DNA from: Candidatus Poribacteria bacterium
GTDB lineage: Bacteria; Poribacteria; WGA-4E; WGA-3G
Reading direction: 5' to 3'
NCBI GenBank assembly: GCA_026702755.1
Contig: JAPPBX010000011.1
Location: forward strand, 1-49,528
Length of the DNA stretch: 49,528 nt
In this document: positions 1-8,332 of the stretch, piece after piece
Position numbering within the stretch: position 1 is the stretch's first letter
Layout: each line of letters begins with the position of its first letter
The notes under the pieces: model-generated
The model's database searches: none
What the model was told of the DNA's origin: nothing
Seen by the model: only the letters and a program-made list of their open reading frames with translations
Program-made: the position numbers and the translations under genes

Positions 1-235
1 CACACACATTAAAACTGTCTTTCGATAGAATATTAATGATTTATGAAACACCCTCTATTAACTACCCCCGACCAAAGAAAGTGGCTTGTAATAAGCATGA
101 AAGTAACGCATACATTGACACTAACAATCCAAATTATTTTACCATATCATTAAAGAAAAAAATAGCAAAAGCGGAATCAGGACATCTGTCGGTCATCAAC
201 TGTTTATACATCTTTTGGTTTTATAGAATTGATTA
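1..235. other. AT-rich intergenic stretch
   Basis: No gene is supported here. The segment is AT-rich and carries only a weak 66-codon plus-strand reading frame with no Shine-Dalgarno sequence and no recognisable domain. It is probably the far side of the terminator of the solute-binding lipoprotein gene. Confidence 0.5.
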
Positions 236-284
236 AATAAAAACAAGAGCCTTGCCATCAACGAAGACCGATGACAAGGCTCTG
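236..284 (-). terminator. Rho-independent terminator of the solute-binding gene
   Basis: A 9-bp perfect stem (AGAGCCTTG at 247-255 with CAAGGCTCT at 276-284), extended after one mismatch by CATC/GATG, is followed on the minus strand by the T-rich run TTGTTTTTATTT. It lies 23 bases past the stop codon of the minus-strand gene, as expected for an intrinsic terminator. Confidence 0.9.
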
Positions 285-307
285 TTTATATTCATCCAAT
301 GGTGAGG

Positions 308-2545
308 TTATTCAAAAAGCTGAAGTGCCCCGTCCTTGACCATAAGTACAGTCGCGTCATATACTGCCTCGCCATTGGGGTCAAACGAGAAATTCCCTAA
401 AATCGTTGGGAAATCCATCGTCTGCGCCAAGGCATCTCGGATCGCAGCGGGATCTATCGATTGTGCGTCCGCAATCGCGTCGGCGAGAATGTAGAGCGTC
501 GCATACGACAGCGCCGCCCACGGTCCAGGTTCATAACCGTATTCCGCATGATAGTGCTGGACGAAGGCTTGGCTGCTGGGTATGGTAGACAGACCCGTCC
601 ATGCCGTAAACGCTATTGCACCCTCGGCGGCATCGCCCACCTGTTGGAGTTCTATTGCAGTCAGATCAGGAACAATCAGTTGAATAGTGTCAGGGATACC
701 GAGCTCACCCGCTTGAATGATAACCTGCACCATCTCTACTGACAAGGCAGAGACAAAGAGGGCATCAGGCTGCGGATCCAAGCTCATGATGTTGGTTAAC
801 TGCTCAGAAAAATCGGTCTCTCCCTTTTCAAAGGTTTCCTCGGTCAAAATCTTGACACCGCTCGCCTCAAGTGCTTTCTTTATCTCATCGTTGCTACTTT
901 TGGCGTAGGTATCCGCGGCATCGTATATCAGTGCCACTTTCTCATAACCGAGTTTCTCATGAGTCGTCTTCACACCACTCGGATTCATTATGTCTACGGC
1001 AATACCGGCGCGGAAGACATAATCCCCAATCGAACTCAAACCTGCAGCGGTAGAAACCGAACTAAAAGCGACCACTCCCGCCTCTTGCGCAATCGGAAAA
1101 GCGTCTTCAAGGTAATCTGAGATAGCGATTCCGACAATGGCAGGGACGCCCTGATCCACCAATCCTTGTACAGCTGCGATTGCCCCCGCTTCGGAACTAT
1201 GATCATCGGCAGGGACGAACATGATGTTCGCATCGCTGAGCATATTAATCTCTTTTTGCGCCAACTCAAAGCCGCGTTTCATTGGAAGTCCATACGGTTC
1301 GGCATCTTCCCCTGTCAAGGATACGACAAGACCGATCGGAATCGTCGGACCAGCAGTCATTTGAGGTGTTACCGCTTCAAGGGGCTGAAGTTTCCCACCT
1401 TTCACGACATGCACAACCCGTTCTCTAACCCGATCATACATCGCCTCTCCGTTGGGATCAAACGAGAAATTTCCTAAAATCGTCGGAAGATCCATTGTCT
1501 GTGCCAAAGCATCCCGAATCGCAGCGGAATCTGTCGACTGGGCATTCATAATGGCGTTAGCGAGAATATGAAGCGTCGCATACGCCTGTGCCGCCCACGG
1601 TCCAGGTTCATGACCGTATGCCGCCTGATACTTCTGGACGAAGGCTTGGTTTCCGGGAGCGTCAGATCCAACAGACCATCCAGAAAAAGTTATCGCCCCC
1701 TCGGCGGCTTTGCCCGCTGCTTGTATCTCCTTTGAAGTCAAATCAGGGACAATAAAGTGAATGGAGTCGGGAATACCGATCTCGCGCCCTTGAACAATAA
1801 TCTGCACCATCTCTGTTGCCAGCGCAGAGATAAAGACCGCATCAGGTGCCATCTCCATTATATTGGTGAGTTGCGCAGAAAAATCGGTATCGTGGGTTTG
1901 GAAGGTTTCCTGGGTCAGAATATCCACACCGCCTGCCGCAAGTGCTTGCATTATCACCTCATTGCTACTTGTGGAGTAGGTATCAGCGGCATCGTGTATC
2001 GTCGCAACTTTTGTATACTTGAGATTTGCCTGCGTCGTCATCAGACCAACCGGATTCAGTATATCTACTGCGAGACCGGCGCGGAAGATATAATCACCAA
2101 GACTGCTTAAACCGGCAGCGGAGGAGATCGGACTAAAAGCGACAACTCCCGCCTCTTGCGCAATCGGAAAAGCCTGTTCGAGATGTGTTGAGATACCAAT
2201 ACCGACGATAGCGGGTACACCTTGATCTACCAATGCCTGAACGGCAGCCTCTGCACCTTCTACGGTGCTTTTAGCGTCCTCGGTGACGAACGTGATGTTC
2301 GCATCGCTGAGCATATTAATCTCTTCTCTTGCTAACTCAAGCCCACGTTGCATTGGTAGCCCATACGGTTCGGCGTTATCCCCTGTCAGAGCTACAGCAA
2401 CACCAATGGTAATCCCTTCAGTCATCATCGGAGAGGTTTCAGCATCAGGCACTATCTTAGCGACCTTTTCGCAACCGGAAAGCCCCACAACTAAGGCAAC
2501 AATCGCGAAAACAAACGCGAATGTTACGATTCTTCTTACGTTCAT
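308..2545 (-). CDS. Lipoprotein with two fused Leu/Ile/Val-type solute-binding domains
   Basis: Residues 1-25 form a lipoprotein signal with lipobox L22-S-G-C25, so the product should be anchored on the outside of a membrane. Two complete periplasmic-binding-protein type I domains (Peripla_BP_6 style, as in LivJ-type amino-acid receptors) follow: about 45-395 and 402-745. Both begin with a [VA]xLTGxxAEPYGLP motif and share APIAQEAGVVAFS-like, FRAG and GNFSFDPNGEA segments. The usual family length is about 380 residues, so this is an in-frame tandem duplication; the halves remain clearly alike at DNA level. AAGGAG at 2553-2558 supports this ATG. No ABC permease or ATPase is adjacent, so a sensor or orphan receptor role is possible. 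Ligand unknown. Confidence 0.9.
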   Translation of the reverse strand: MNVRRIVTFAFVFAIVALVVGLSGCEKVAKIVPDAETSPMMTEGITIGVAVALTGDNAEPYGLPMQRGLELAREEINMLSDANITFVTEDAKSTVEGAEAAVQALVDQGVPAIVGIGISTHLEQAFPIAQEAGVVAFSPISSAAGLSSLGDYIFRAGLAVDILNPVGLMTTQANLKYTKVATIHDAADTYSTSSNEVIMQALAAGGVDILTQETFQTHDTDFSAQLTNIMEMAPDAVFISALATEMVQIIVQGREIGIPDSIHFIVPDLTSKEIQAAGKAAEGAITFSGWSVGSDAPGNQAFVQKYQAAYGHEPGPWAAQAYATLHILANAIMNAQSTDSAAIRDALAQTMDLPTILGNFSFDPNGEAMYDRVRERVVHVVKGGKLQPLEAVTPQMTAGPTIPIGLVVSLTGEDAEPYGLPMKRGFELAQKEINMLSDANIMFVPADDHSSEAGAIAAVQGLVDQGVPAIVGIAISDYLEDAFPIAQEAGVVAFSSVSTAAGLSSIGDYVFRAGIAVDIMNPSGVKTTHEKLGYEKVALIYDAADTYAKSSNDEIKKALEASGVKILTEETFEKGETDFSEQLTNIMSLDPQPDALFVSALSVEMVQVIIQAGELGIPDTIQLIVPDLTAIELQQVGDAAEGAIAFTAWTGLSTIPSSQAFVQHYHAEYGYEPGPWAALSYATLYILADAIADAQSIDPAAIRDALAQTMDFPTILGNFSFDPNGEAVYDATVLMVKDGALQLFE

Positions 2546-3078
2546 GTTAAATCTCCTTTATTTTTATTAAATGAAAAGTTCGGGCAGGGCAATCAAAACA
2601 AATAACAAAAACGCCACCACCCTCAACCAGATTTATTGTCTTCAGAAAAAAGAAATTTTGTATTAAGCCCCATTGACACCCAAAAACCGATTTGGGGTTA
2701 AGTATCCTAAGACAACGTTCTGGTGTAAAAACAAAATCTGTACCAACCATTATTTTTTGGTTGGAAGTTGGTGTCAACTCAAAAAACGAAGGATATAGTT
2801 TTCGGTTTCAGTTATCGTTAACCTAAGTTGCTACTAATAGATTTTGCACATTTCAGAAATGTTTTTCAAACCTTCCCACACCCCAGAGAGGTGGTATGTC
2901 TATAGAAAACGACGCATTTACGTGATTGCACTCCAGCGGAGTGCTATTGCTTCGCAGTGAGAATCAATAGGTATAACTTGCGTTATCGTTAGCAGAGCGT
3001 GTAGAGTTTAATTGTCAGAATTAAGATTTTCAGGATTGTAAGGATGAACGGGGTTGAAAACAGGCGAGATTAGAAACT
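2546..3078. other. Intergenic region with palindromic repeats
   Basis: No protein gene is convincing here. The stretch holds the candidate promoter at 2749-2777, an 8-to-15-base style palindrome CACTCCAGCGGAGTG at 2929-2943, and a TGTCTATAGA word at 2898-2907. The same palindrome and word recur together at 20161-20328, so this is one copy of a dispersed composite repeat. A heptad-like run (AGTTTTC, GGTTTC, AGTTATC) near 2797-2816 resembles the arms of the foldback elements found elsewhere in the window. Confidence 0.6.
2749..2777 (-). promoter_or_regulatory. Candidate sigma70-type promoter for the solute-binding gene
   Basis: On the minus strand a TTGACA -35 box (2777-2772) is followed by a 17-base spacer and an AATAAT -10 box (2754-2749), five of six consensus bases. 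It would give a leader of about 200 bases before the ATG at 2545. A CCAACC/GGTTGG inverted repeat overlaps the -10 region and could be an operator or simple hairpin. Confidence 0.5.
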
Positions 3079-4020
3079 TTACCTACCGGGACTCGAAATG
3101 CATACGTCCAACACTTCTGCAGTTTTTTCATCAACAATAACAGTTACGAGATTCCCGCGACTGTGATTAGAAAAATTGACCACCCACGCGAATCCTTGGA
3201 ACGATGGATATGCGTGAACACCGTTTTGACGGGTTAAAGCATTTTTGACACGCGCATCCGATTTTGCGATGCGAAGTACTGCGTCCTTCCTTTGCTCGGA
3301 CGAAGCCTTCTGGGTCTTCAGCAAATCCAATATCCGCTTACCCTTATCTACCGCTCGCGGCAACGCTTTTGGGTTTTGCTGCGCCAGATTTCGGAGTAGC
3401 GATGCCTGTTGACGATATGCGTCACTGTGCTTTTGATAGTTCTTGAGTCCGTAGGCAACTGGAATCCGTTCATATTGCGCTGCACACATCCCCGCTGCAT
3501 CCGCTTCAAGGTGAAGTACCCTTACATAATCGCCACTCCGTTCCGCCAACTCCCGCTGTTTCCTGAAGAAGGTCGGATAGATGCCATACTCGTAAAACCG
3601 ATCCGGATAGCGCGGTAACCATACTGCAATAAACTTCGCGATATTCTCGCGCTCGGCATCCAGTCCTGAAAAGACATCGCGGTTAGAACCCTTTTTCACA
3701 AATTTCTGCCAAGCAATTTCGGCGCGAGTGCAGTGATATTGGTGCTGTTTCTGAATCTCACGCGCTTCTTTTTTCGCCCGTGCTGCCCACTTCTCGTACC
3801 CGTGCCTTTTGTAGTAGTCGTATGCGATCTCGTTCATGGGAACAGAAATACGTATGAGACATTCTGCTGCGGCTTCGTGCCAGAGCGCGAGCTTTCCAAA
3901 GTCACCAGACTGCTCGCAGCGTTTGATAAAAACCTCGGCGGTGGCTGTACCTTCTCGGATCGCCACCGATGGCTGCACGGTAAAAAAGAAAACAGAAAGA
4001 AGTAATAAGGCACGAATCAA
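3079..4020 (-). CDS. Secreted hypothetical protein with PepSY-like tail
   Basis: The product (313 residues) opens with a signal peptide (hydrophobic residues about 3-20, likely cleavage near A20). The middle is helical and rich in charged residues and Tyr, with no recognised family. The last 45 residues (FAWVVNFSNHSRGNLVTVIV then DEKTAEVLDV) resemble the beta strands of a PepSY-type module, which is a weak guess. The start codon is TTG, supported by GGGAG eight bases upstream; there is no better ATG before the signal peptide. It follows the aldose epimerase gene by 47 bases on the same strand and may be co-transcribed. Function unknown. Confidence 0.7.
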   Translation of the reverse strand: MIRALLLLSVFFFTVQPSVAIREGTATAEVFIKRCEQSGDFGKLALWHEAAAECLIRISVPMNEIAYDYYKRHGYEKWAARAKKEAREIQKQHQYHCTRAEIAWQKFVKKGSNRDVFSGLDAERENIAKFIAVWLPRYPDRFYEYGIYPTFFRKQRELAERSGDYVRVLHLEADAAGMCAAQYERIPVAYGLKNYQKHSDAYRQQASLLRNLAQQNPKALPRAVDKGKRILDLLKTQKASSEQRKDAVLRIAKSDARVKNALTRQNGVHAYPSFQGFAWVVNFSNHSRGNLVTVIVDEKTAEVLDVCISSPGR

Positions 4021-4067
4021 AGCGTGTTCTCCCTATTTGATGATAGAAACCAAGCGGCGTCTGCCTA

Positions 4068-5063
4068 CTACTGTAACATAAAACGAACAGTCCCTGAAAA
4101 CGTCTCATCAGGTGCCAGCACAATCACGCCTGCGGGAATTCCACGTGTCTCCAAGTTAATAGCATCTGTCGGGCAGGTGTAAGGTTCAAAACAGATGGCA
4201 TCCCTGTCGGGCGGTGTATAGACAACTAATTCGCGAAATTGCGCGTCCGATTCCATTACCATGCCGTATCCCGTATCCTTATTCTCAATAAGGCACCGAC
4301 TTACACCGTCAACCAATTGAACGTCCGTGAAGACATGGTCAAGCTTCAGTTTCGCGAAGGGTTGCCCATTCCGCAGGTCAAGTGTGTCAGCAACATCATG
4401 CTGAACACCCGTTGGCACGAGGACCTCGTCCAATTCCCAATACTTAGCAGCAGGAACGGTAATCACCGCTTCAGCCGCATTCGCTTCGGTGCCAAGATCC
4501 ACGCTGAAATAAGGGTGGATACCGAAACCCATAGGCATATTCCGATCGCCTGTATTTTTGATAGCAATCCCCATCGTCAACACAGCATCCTTGAGTGTAT
4601 AGGTAATCTCAATTCTAAAAGGGAACGGATACTGACGACTGACATCGGGAAAATCTCGCGAATTGAGCGAGCACACCAAAGTCGCCCCATCCTCATCAGC
4701 AACATGGCTTTCGACCTGATACGGTTGATTCAACAGCAATCCATGGATTGTTGTTGGGGATTCCGGTGGTTTGTCAAACCGATAGGTTTCTCCCTCAAAT
4801 TGCCACGTGCCGTTCCGAATTCGATTGGGGAAAGGGAACAGAATCGGATTGCCGTAAGCGGTTGGGCGTTCCTCCAGCGTGGCGAGATCCGGCGGTGCGT
4901 CTATCAGGTTCAACCACGTGTCTCCATCTGCCACCCTGAACGCGTAGCAGTTGTTGCCGAGTGCAGGCACAATCTCGGCGACGGCTTTTCCATCCTGCTG
5001 AATGTAGTAAACTTGAAAGCTTTCAACCGTCTTTGCCGCTACTGAATATGCTTTATTCGCCAT
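4068..5063 (-). CDS. galM: Aldose 1-epimerase (galactose mutarotase family)
   Basis: A 331-residue cytosolic enzyme of the mutarotase fold that interconverts alpha and beta anomers of hexoses. Seen directly: the NPILFPFPNRI strand-loop, the catalytic-type histidine segment IHGLLLN, the second histidine in FGIHPYFS, and the acid-bearing CFEPYTCPTDAIN motif near the C-terminus, all in the usual order. The reading frame extends upstream through a hydrophobic stretch and a palindromic repeat, but AAGGGG just before ATG 5061-5063 and the start of family similarity (MANKAYSV) favour this start. It lies between a ThuA-like gene and a secreted hypothetical, fitting a sugar-processing group. The exact sugar is not determinable. 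Confidence 0.85.
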   Translation of the reverse strand: MANKAYSVAAKTVESFQVYYIQQDGKAVAEIVPALGNNCYAFRVADGDTWLNLIDAPPDLATLEERPTAYGNPILFPFPNRIRNGTWQFEGETYRFDKPPESPTTIHGLLLNQPYQVESHVADEDGATLVCSLNSRDFPDVSRQYPFPFRIEITYTLKDAVLTMGIAIKNTGDRNMPMGFGIHPYFSVDLGTEANAAEAVITVPAAKYWELDEVLVPTGVQHDVADTLDLRNGQPFAKLKLDHVFTDVQLVDGVSRCLIENKDTGYGMVMESDAQFRELVVYTPPDRDAICFEPYTCPTDAINLETRGIPAGVIVLAPDETFSGTVRFMLQ

Positions 5064-5215
5064 CGTTTCCCCTTTATCTGCATTTATAAGTATCGTTGAA
5101 AGTAAGAAAAAAACACAACCAATTCCAATGCGGAGTGCATGCCTCCAAGTTCTTTTATAGTAAAATCCGAAAATATGTTTACAGTTCGTCAGGAAACAAG
5201 CATCCCACCACCGCT

Positions 5216-5236
5216 GGCGAGGATTGTATCCTCGCC
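5216..5236. repeat. GGCGAGG palindromic intergenic repeat
   Basis: GGCGAGGAT and ATCCTCGCC face each other around a 3-base loop. Near-identical copies occur at 20530-20550 and 41526-41545 and a sister form at 13595-13615, always outside genes. A second short stem (GCAAG/CTTGC) lies nearby. Probably a dispersed REP-like hairpin rather than a gene-specific terminator. Confidence 0.7.
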
Positions 5237-5311
5237 CTTGCGTCAGAGGCTTTTTGAACAGCAAGTTTTGGCTTGCAAGCTGCGCCAAAATGTTAGTCAT
5301 CGTTCTCTCCA

Positions 5312-5926
5312 TTATGCTTTGGCGCACCAGTGGATACCGCGCCGCAACACCTCTCGGAAGTTCGGATTCGAGAAAGTAACATCATCGTGTCCGCTCTGGA
5401 GGCAAAAGACACGGGAGTTTCCATATTCACGCGCCCAACCGAGGACATCCATACTGTTTGGATGATCAACCGTCAACAGGATCGAACTATCACCACCAGC
5501 GGATGCCATGGTATAGGTTTCGTCTCCCATCTCCCATTCGGTAAATCCTTCCGTAATTGGATGGGTCGCATCAGCAACCTGCACTTGTAGCGTTTGACGA
5601 GGATAATATCCGAACTCGCCGCGATCACCAATTCCGCACATTTCGGAATAGGCAACCCATTCTGGAAACGCCAAGATAGCGTGATGCAGAATTACCATGC
5701 CTTGTCCACGCTTTGTTAAACCGAGAATAGCCTCTGCTTGCGCATCTGTCGGATACGGACGGTGAAAGTTGTAAAAGACAACAGTGTCGTAGTCCTGCTG
5801 GTCAGGGTCGTCCACAAAATCGTCCAGATCTTCTCGGAGGAATTGAACACCTTCCATACTCTCAAACACTGCGTCAAACTGTCTCTCCTGAAATCCGTGT
5901 TCACCGGTTACGACTGCAATTAGCAT
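5312..5926 (-). CDS. ThuA-like domain protein
   Basis: A 204-residue protein with the ThuA (trehalose-utilisation) fold, related to class I glutamine amidotransferases. Visible features: N-terminal beta strand with VVTGEHGF, the DTVVFYNF strand, the VILHHAIL segment with the paired histidines typical of the family, and the late SGHDD segment. These proteins are linked to sugar catabolism in many bacteria, but the reaction is generally not established. The ATG at 5924-5926 has AAAGGAG a few bases upstream; longer in-frame starts run into the exporter gene and a repeat and are rejected. Its neighbour downstream is an aldose epimerase, which supports a carbohydrate role. Confidence 0.8.
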   Translation of the reverse strand: MLIAVVTGEHGFQERQFDAVFESMEGVQFLREDLDDFVDDPDQQDYDTVVFYNFHRPYPTDAQAEAILGLTKRGQGMVILHHAILAFPEWVAYSEMCGIGDRGEFGYYPRQTLQVQVADATHPITEGFTEWEMGDETYTMASAGGDSSILLTVDHPNSMDVLGWAREYGNSRVFCLQSGHDDVTFSNPNFREVLRRGIHWCAKA

Positions 5927-5950
5927 GATTTTTCTCCTTTCAAGTAATGT

Positions 5951-5981
5951 GGGGGTAGGCACAAGACCCGCCCCTACAGTG
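5951..5981. repeat. GTAGGGG inverted repeat
   Basis: GGGGGTAGGCAC faces GCCCCTACAGTGG across a short loop between the exporter permease and the ThuA-like gene. It belongs to the same family as the tandem array at 28879-28994 (shared ACTGTAGGGG and GTGCCTACCC words). Confidence 0.6.
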
Positions 5982-6030
5982 GATTTTTTTAGGATAGAAT
6001 TATTGCATGGAAATCCATAGAAAGAAATCT

Positions 6031-7362
6031 TTAATATCGCGCCCACTGCCATAATTGTCCCAAGGTCGGGCGTTTCCCGTACATTAGAATCCCAATCCGA
6101 TAGATTTTCCCGCTGATAAGTGTAACAAGCAAAACAGTGGCACACATCAATACGATATTCAGCAAAATTTCCCATAAAGGTGGCATCAGCACATTGATAC
6201 GCATGAACATAAGTATTGGCGAGAAAAACGGAACGTGTGAGAGTAGTACACTGAGTGTCGAATCGGGGATTCTAAACAATTGGAACATCAGTACGAATGG
6301 AACAACAATGAGCATCGTGAGGGGCACGCCTGTTTGTTGCGCTTCCTCTTCGCTGCTGCAAATCGCACCAACAACAGCATACAGGGTCGAATACATGAAG
6401 AAACCAATAATGAAATAAATAAAGAAATAGGTAAGCACCTCGCCACTACTCGCTTTGATAGTCCCAATTACTTGGACAAACTGTATCGGTAGGCTATCAA
6501 TGCCAAAGATGCCGAGTATCGGCTTTATGTTCATAACCAATAACACGCCAAATATCACCCAGATAGCAAACATTGTCAAACAGACAGAGCAAACCCCAAC
6601 GAGTTTGCCGAGGAGTAGTTGATGCGGTTTTACCGATGAAATGATTACCTCAACAATTCGGGTTGTTTTTTCTTCAAGCACACTCCGCATGATGGAGTTG
6701 GCGTAGATGAGAACGAACATATAAAGCACAAAAACGAGGATGTATCCGAGTCCGAGCCGCGCCCCCGTCTCTATAGCACTTTCAACTTTAGCACCACCGT
6801 CTTTCCCTTTGCTACTTTTAACAGCATAAGCGTTGAATCCAACGGAGCGCATAAGTCTACTAACTTCGCGCCGAGAATAACCGCTCTCGGCAAACCGCTT
6901 GTCCCGGACGATGTCTGAAATAATACGGCGGAGCGCGTTCTGTATATTAAAATTTGTTGCTGTTCTGGCGTAGAAACGGACCTGGCCGTTCTCAAAAACA
7001 TCCTTCGGGATTTCAAGATAGGCGTAGAGATTTTTTGTCCTGACGCGTTCTTGGAGGGCAGTTTTTTCGCCTTCTGTGGTAGCGGTTTCCTCACGCAGCT
7101 GATAAACGAGTTCACCCTTATGCTGAAAGGTTCGATGTTTAGCGATAGCCTCCTGCATCTGCTCAAAGATTTCACCCGTCTCATCAATGACCGCAAGTTT
7201 TCTCATCTCTTCGGTTTTGTCTTCCATGATTGCGAGAAAACTGGACAATAATACCAATCCACACATCAACACCGGCATGAGAAACAAAGACGCAATGAAT
7301 CCCTTAGATTTAACGCGCGTCATATATTCACGTTTGATAACGGTGACAACCTTACTCAGCAT
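6031..7362 (-). CDS. ABC-2 type transporter permease (NatB/YhaP-like)
   Basis: A 443-residue integral membrane subunit. One transmembrane helix lies near residues 22-45 (ASLFLMPVLMCGLVLLS), followed by a soluble extracytoplasmic domain of about 160 residues and then five or six helices, the layout of NatB/YhaP-like exporters. It pairs with the ATPase gene just upstream, whose stop codon it overlaps by 11 bases, so translation is coupled. The chosen ATG (7360-7362, MLSKVV) has GGAGG about 11 bases upstream; longer in-frame starts lie inside the ATPase gene. Substrate unknown; in this family sodium, drugs or lipophilic compounds have been proposed, which cannot be decided here. Confidence 0.85.
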   Translation of the reverse strand: MLSKVVTVIKREYMTRVKSKGFIASLFLMPVLMCGLVLLSSFLAIMEDKTEEMRKLAVIDETGEIFEQMQEAIAKHRTFQHKGELVYQLREETATTEGEKTALQERVRTKNLYAYLEIPKDVFENGQVRFYARTATNFNIQNALRRIISDIVRDKRFAESGYSRREVSRLMRSVGFNAYAVKSSKGKDGGAKVESAIETGARLGLGYILVFVLYMFVLIYANSIMRSVLEEKTTRIVEVIISSVKPHQLLLGKLVGVCSVCLTMFAIWVIFGVLLVMNIKPILGIFGIDSLPIQFVQVIGTIKASSGEVLTYFFIYFIIGFFMYSTLYAVVGAICSSEEEAQQTGVPLTMLIVVPFVLMFQLFRIPDSTLSVLLSHVPFFSPILMFMRINVLMPPLWEILLNIVLMCATVLLVTLISGKIYRIGILMYGKRPTLGQLWQWARY

Positions 7363-8275
7363 CCTGTACTGTTCCTCCATGTGCTTCAACACTTTGGACA
7401 AAAATCTCGTGTAGCGTTGGCTCCATCAATTCAAACCGTGTCACATCAACACCTTTTTCAACCAGTTCTTGGAGAAATGGACGATAGTCCTCTGGGTTCC
7501 TTAATTTGATCTCAGCATACTGCCCGAAGTTGTTGACACCTTGAATGTAAGCGGAATTGCGAATCGGTTCAAGACTCCCGATATATTCAATCTCAACGGA
7601 ATTCTTGCCGAATCCACGCTTCACAGCACGGAGCTCACCTTCAAGCAATACCTTGCCTTGATGAATGAGGCAGATGCGATCACAGAGTTTCTCTACCTGT
7701 TCCATCACATGGGTTGAGAAGATAATCGTACTGCCGTCCTCACGCAGTTCAAGCATCAAATCTTTAAGGAGTGTCATGTTAATCGGGTCCAGCCCGGAAA
7801 AGGGTTCATCAAGAATAATCAACTCCGGTTTGTGAATGACCGTCGTAATGAACTGAATTTTCTGTGCCATCCCCTTAGAAAGTTCATCAATCCGCTTGTT
7901 GCTCCATTCCGATAGCTGCATCTTCTCCAACCACCGCTCAATTTCGCCGAGTGCTTGCTGCTTGTATAAGCCCTTTAATTCAGCAATGAAAAGGATAACA
8001 TCCCGCACCTTCATTTTGCGGTACAAGCCGCGTTCTTCTGGCAGATACCCAATCTGGTCCAAAAAATCTCGGACCTGCCGATTGCCACTGAACGTAATAC
8101 TGCCCGCATCCGGCGCAATAATGTCCATTATCATGCGGAGTGTGGTCGTTTTTCCGGCACCGTTGGGTCCCAAGAGTCCGTATACGCTCCCCTTTTCAAT
8201 ACTGAAAGAAATATCCGACACCGCTGTAAAATCGCCGAACTTTTTATGGACATTCTCAAGGTGGAGGAGATTCAT
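7352..8275 (-). CDS. ABC transporter ATPase (NatA/YhaQ-like)
   Basis: A 307-residue nucleotide-binding subunit. It shows Walker A GPNGAGKTT, a Q-loop region, the signature LSKGMAQ (a variant of LSGGQ), Walker B IILDEPFSGLD and the switch histidine in FSTHVM, then a C-terminal DUF4162-like accessory domain of about 80 residues. It energises the permease encoded by the next, overlapping gene. The ATG at 8273-8275 is preferred because similarity begins at NLLHLENVHKKFG and GGTGA lies eight bases upstream; an in-frame TTG five codons earlier is the alternative. Confidence 0.9.
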   Translation of the reverse strand: MNLLHLENVHKKFGDFTAVSDISFSIEKGSVYGLLGPNGAGKTTTLRMIMDIIAPDAGSITFSGNRQVRDFLDQIGYLPEERGLYRKMKVRDVILFIAELKGLYKQQALGEIERWLEKMQLSEWSNKRIDELSKGMAQKIQFITTVIHKPELIILDEPFSGLDPINMTLLKDLMLELREDGSTIIFSTHVMEQVEKLCDRICLIHQGKVLLEGELRAVKRGFGKNSVEIEYIGSLEPIRNSAYIQGVNNFGQYAEIKLRNPEDYRPFLQELVEKGVDVTRFELMEPTLHEIFVQSVEAHGGTVQDAE

Positions 8276-8300
8276 CGTTTTTATCACCAAATATGTTTAC

Positions 8301-8317
8301 GGCACACGGAGTGTGCC
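8301..8317. repeat. Short perfect hairpin between hydrolase and ABC genes
   Basis: GGCACAC and GTGTGCC form a 7-bp stem with a GGA loop, flanked by CTAC words. It sits in the short gap after the serine hydrolase gene's stop (reading leftward). No T-run follows on the minus strand, so it is listed as a repeat rather than a terminator. Confidence 0.55.
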
Positions 8318-8332
8318 TACTACCTTGCAGAT

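Noticed and set aside
36-236. 66-codon plus-strand reading frame at the window start
   Set aside because: AT-rich, no ribosome site, no domain, and it runs toward the terminator of the opposite-strand gene.
2547-2777. 76-codon minus-strand frame upstream of the solute-binding gene
   Set aside because: It begins at the TTG of the candidate -35 box and covers the leader; no ribosome site or domain.
4239-5045. 268-codon plus-strand frame opposite galM
   Set aside because: It mirrors a clear aldose epimerase on the minus strand; no ribosome site or family features.
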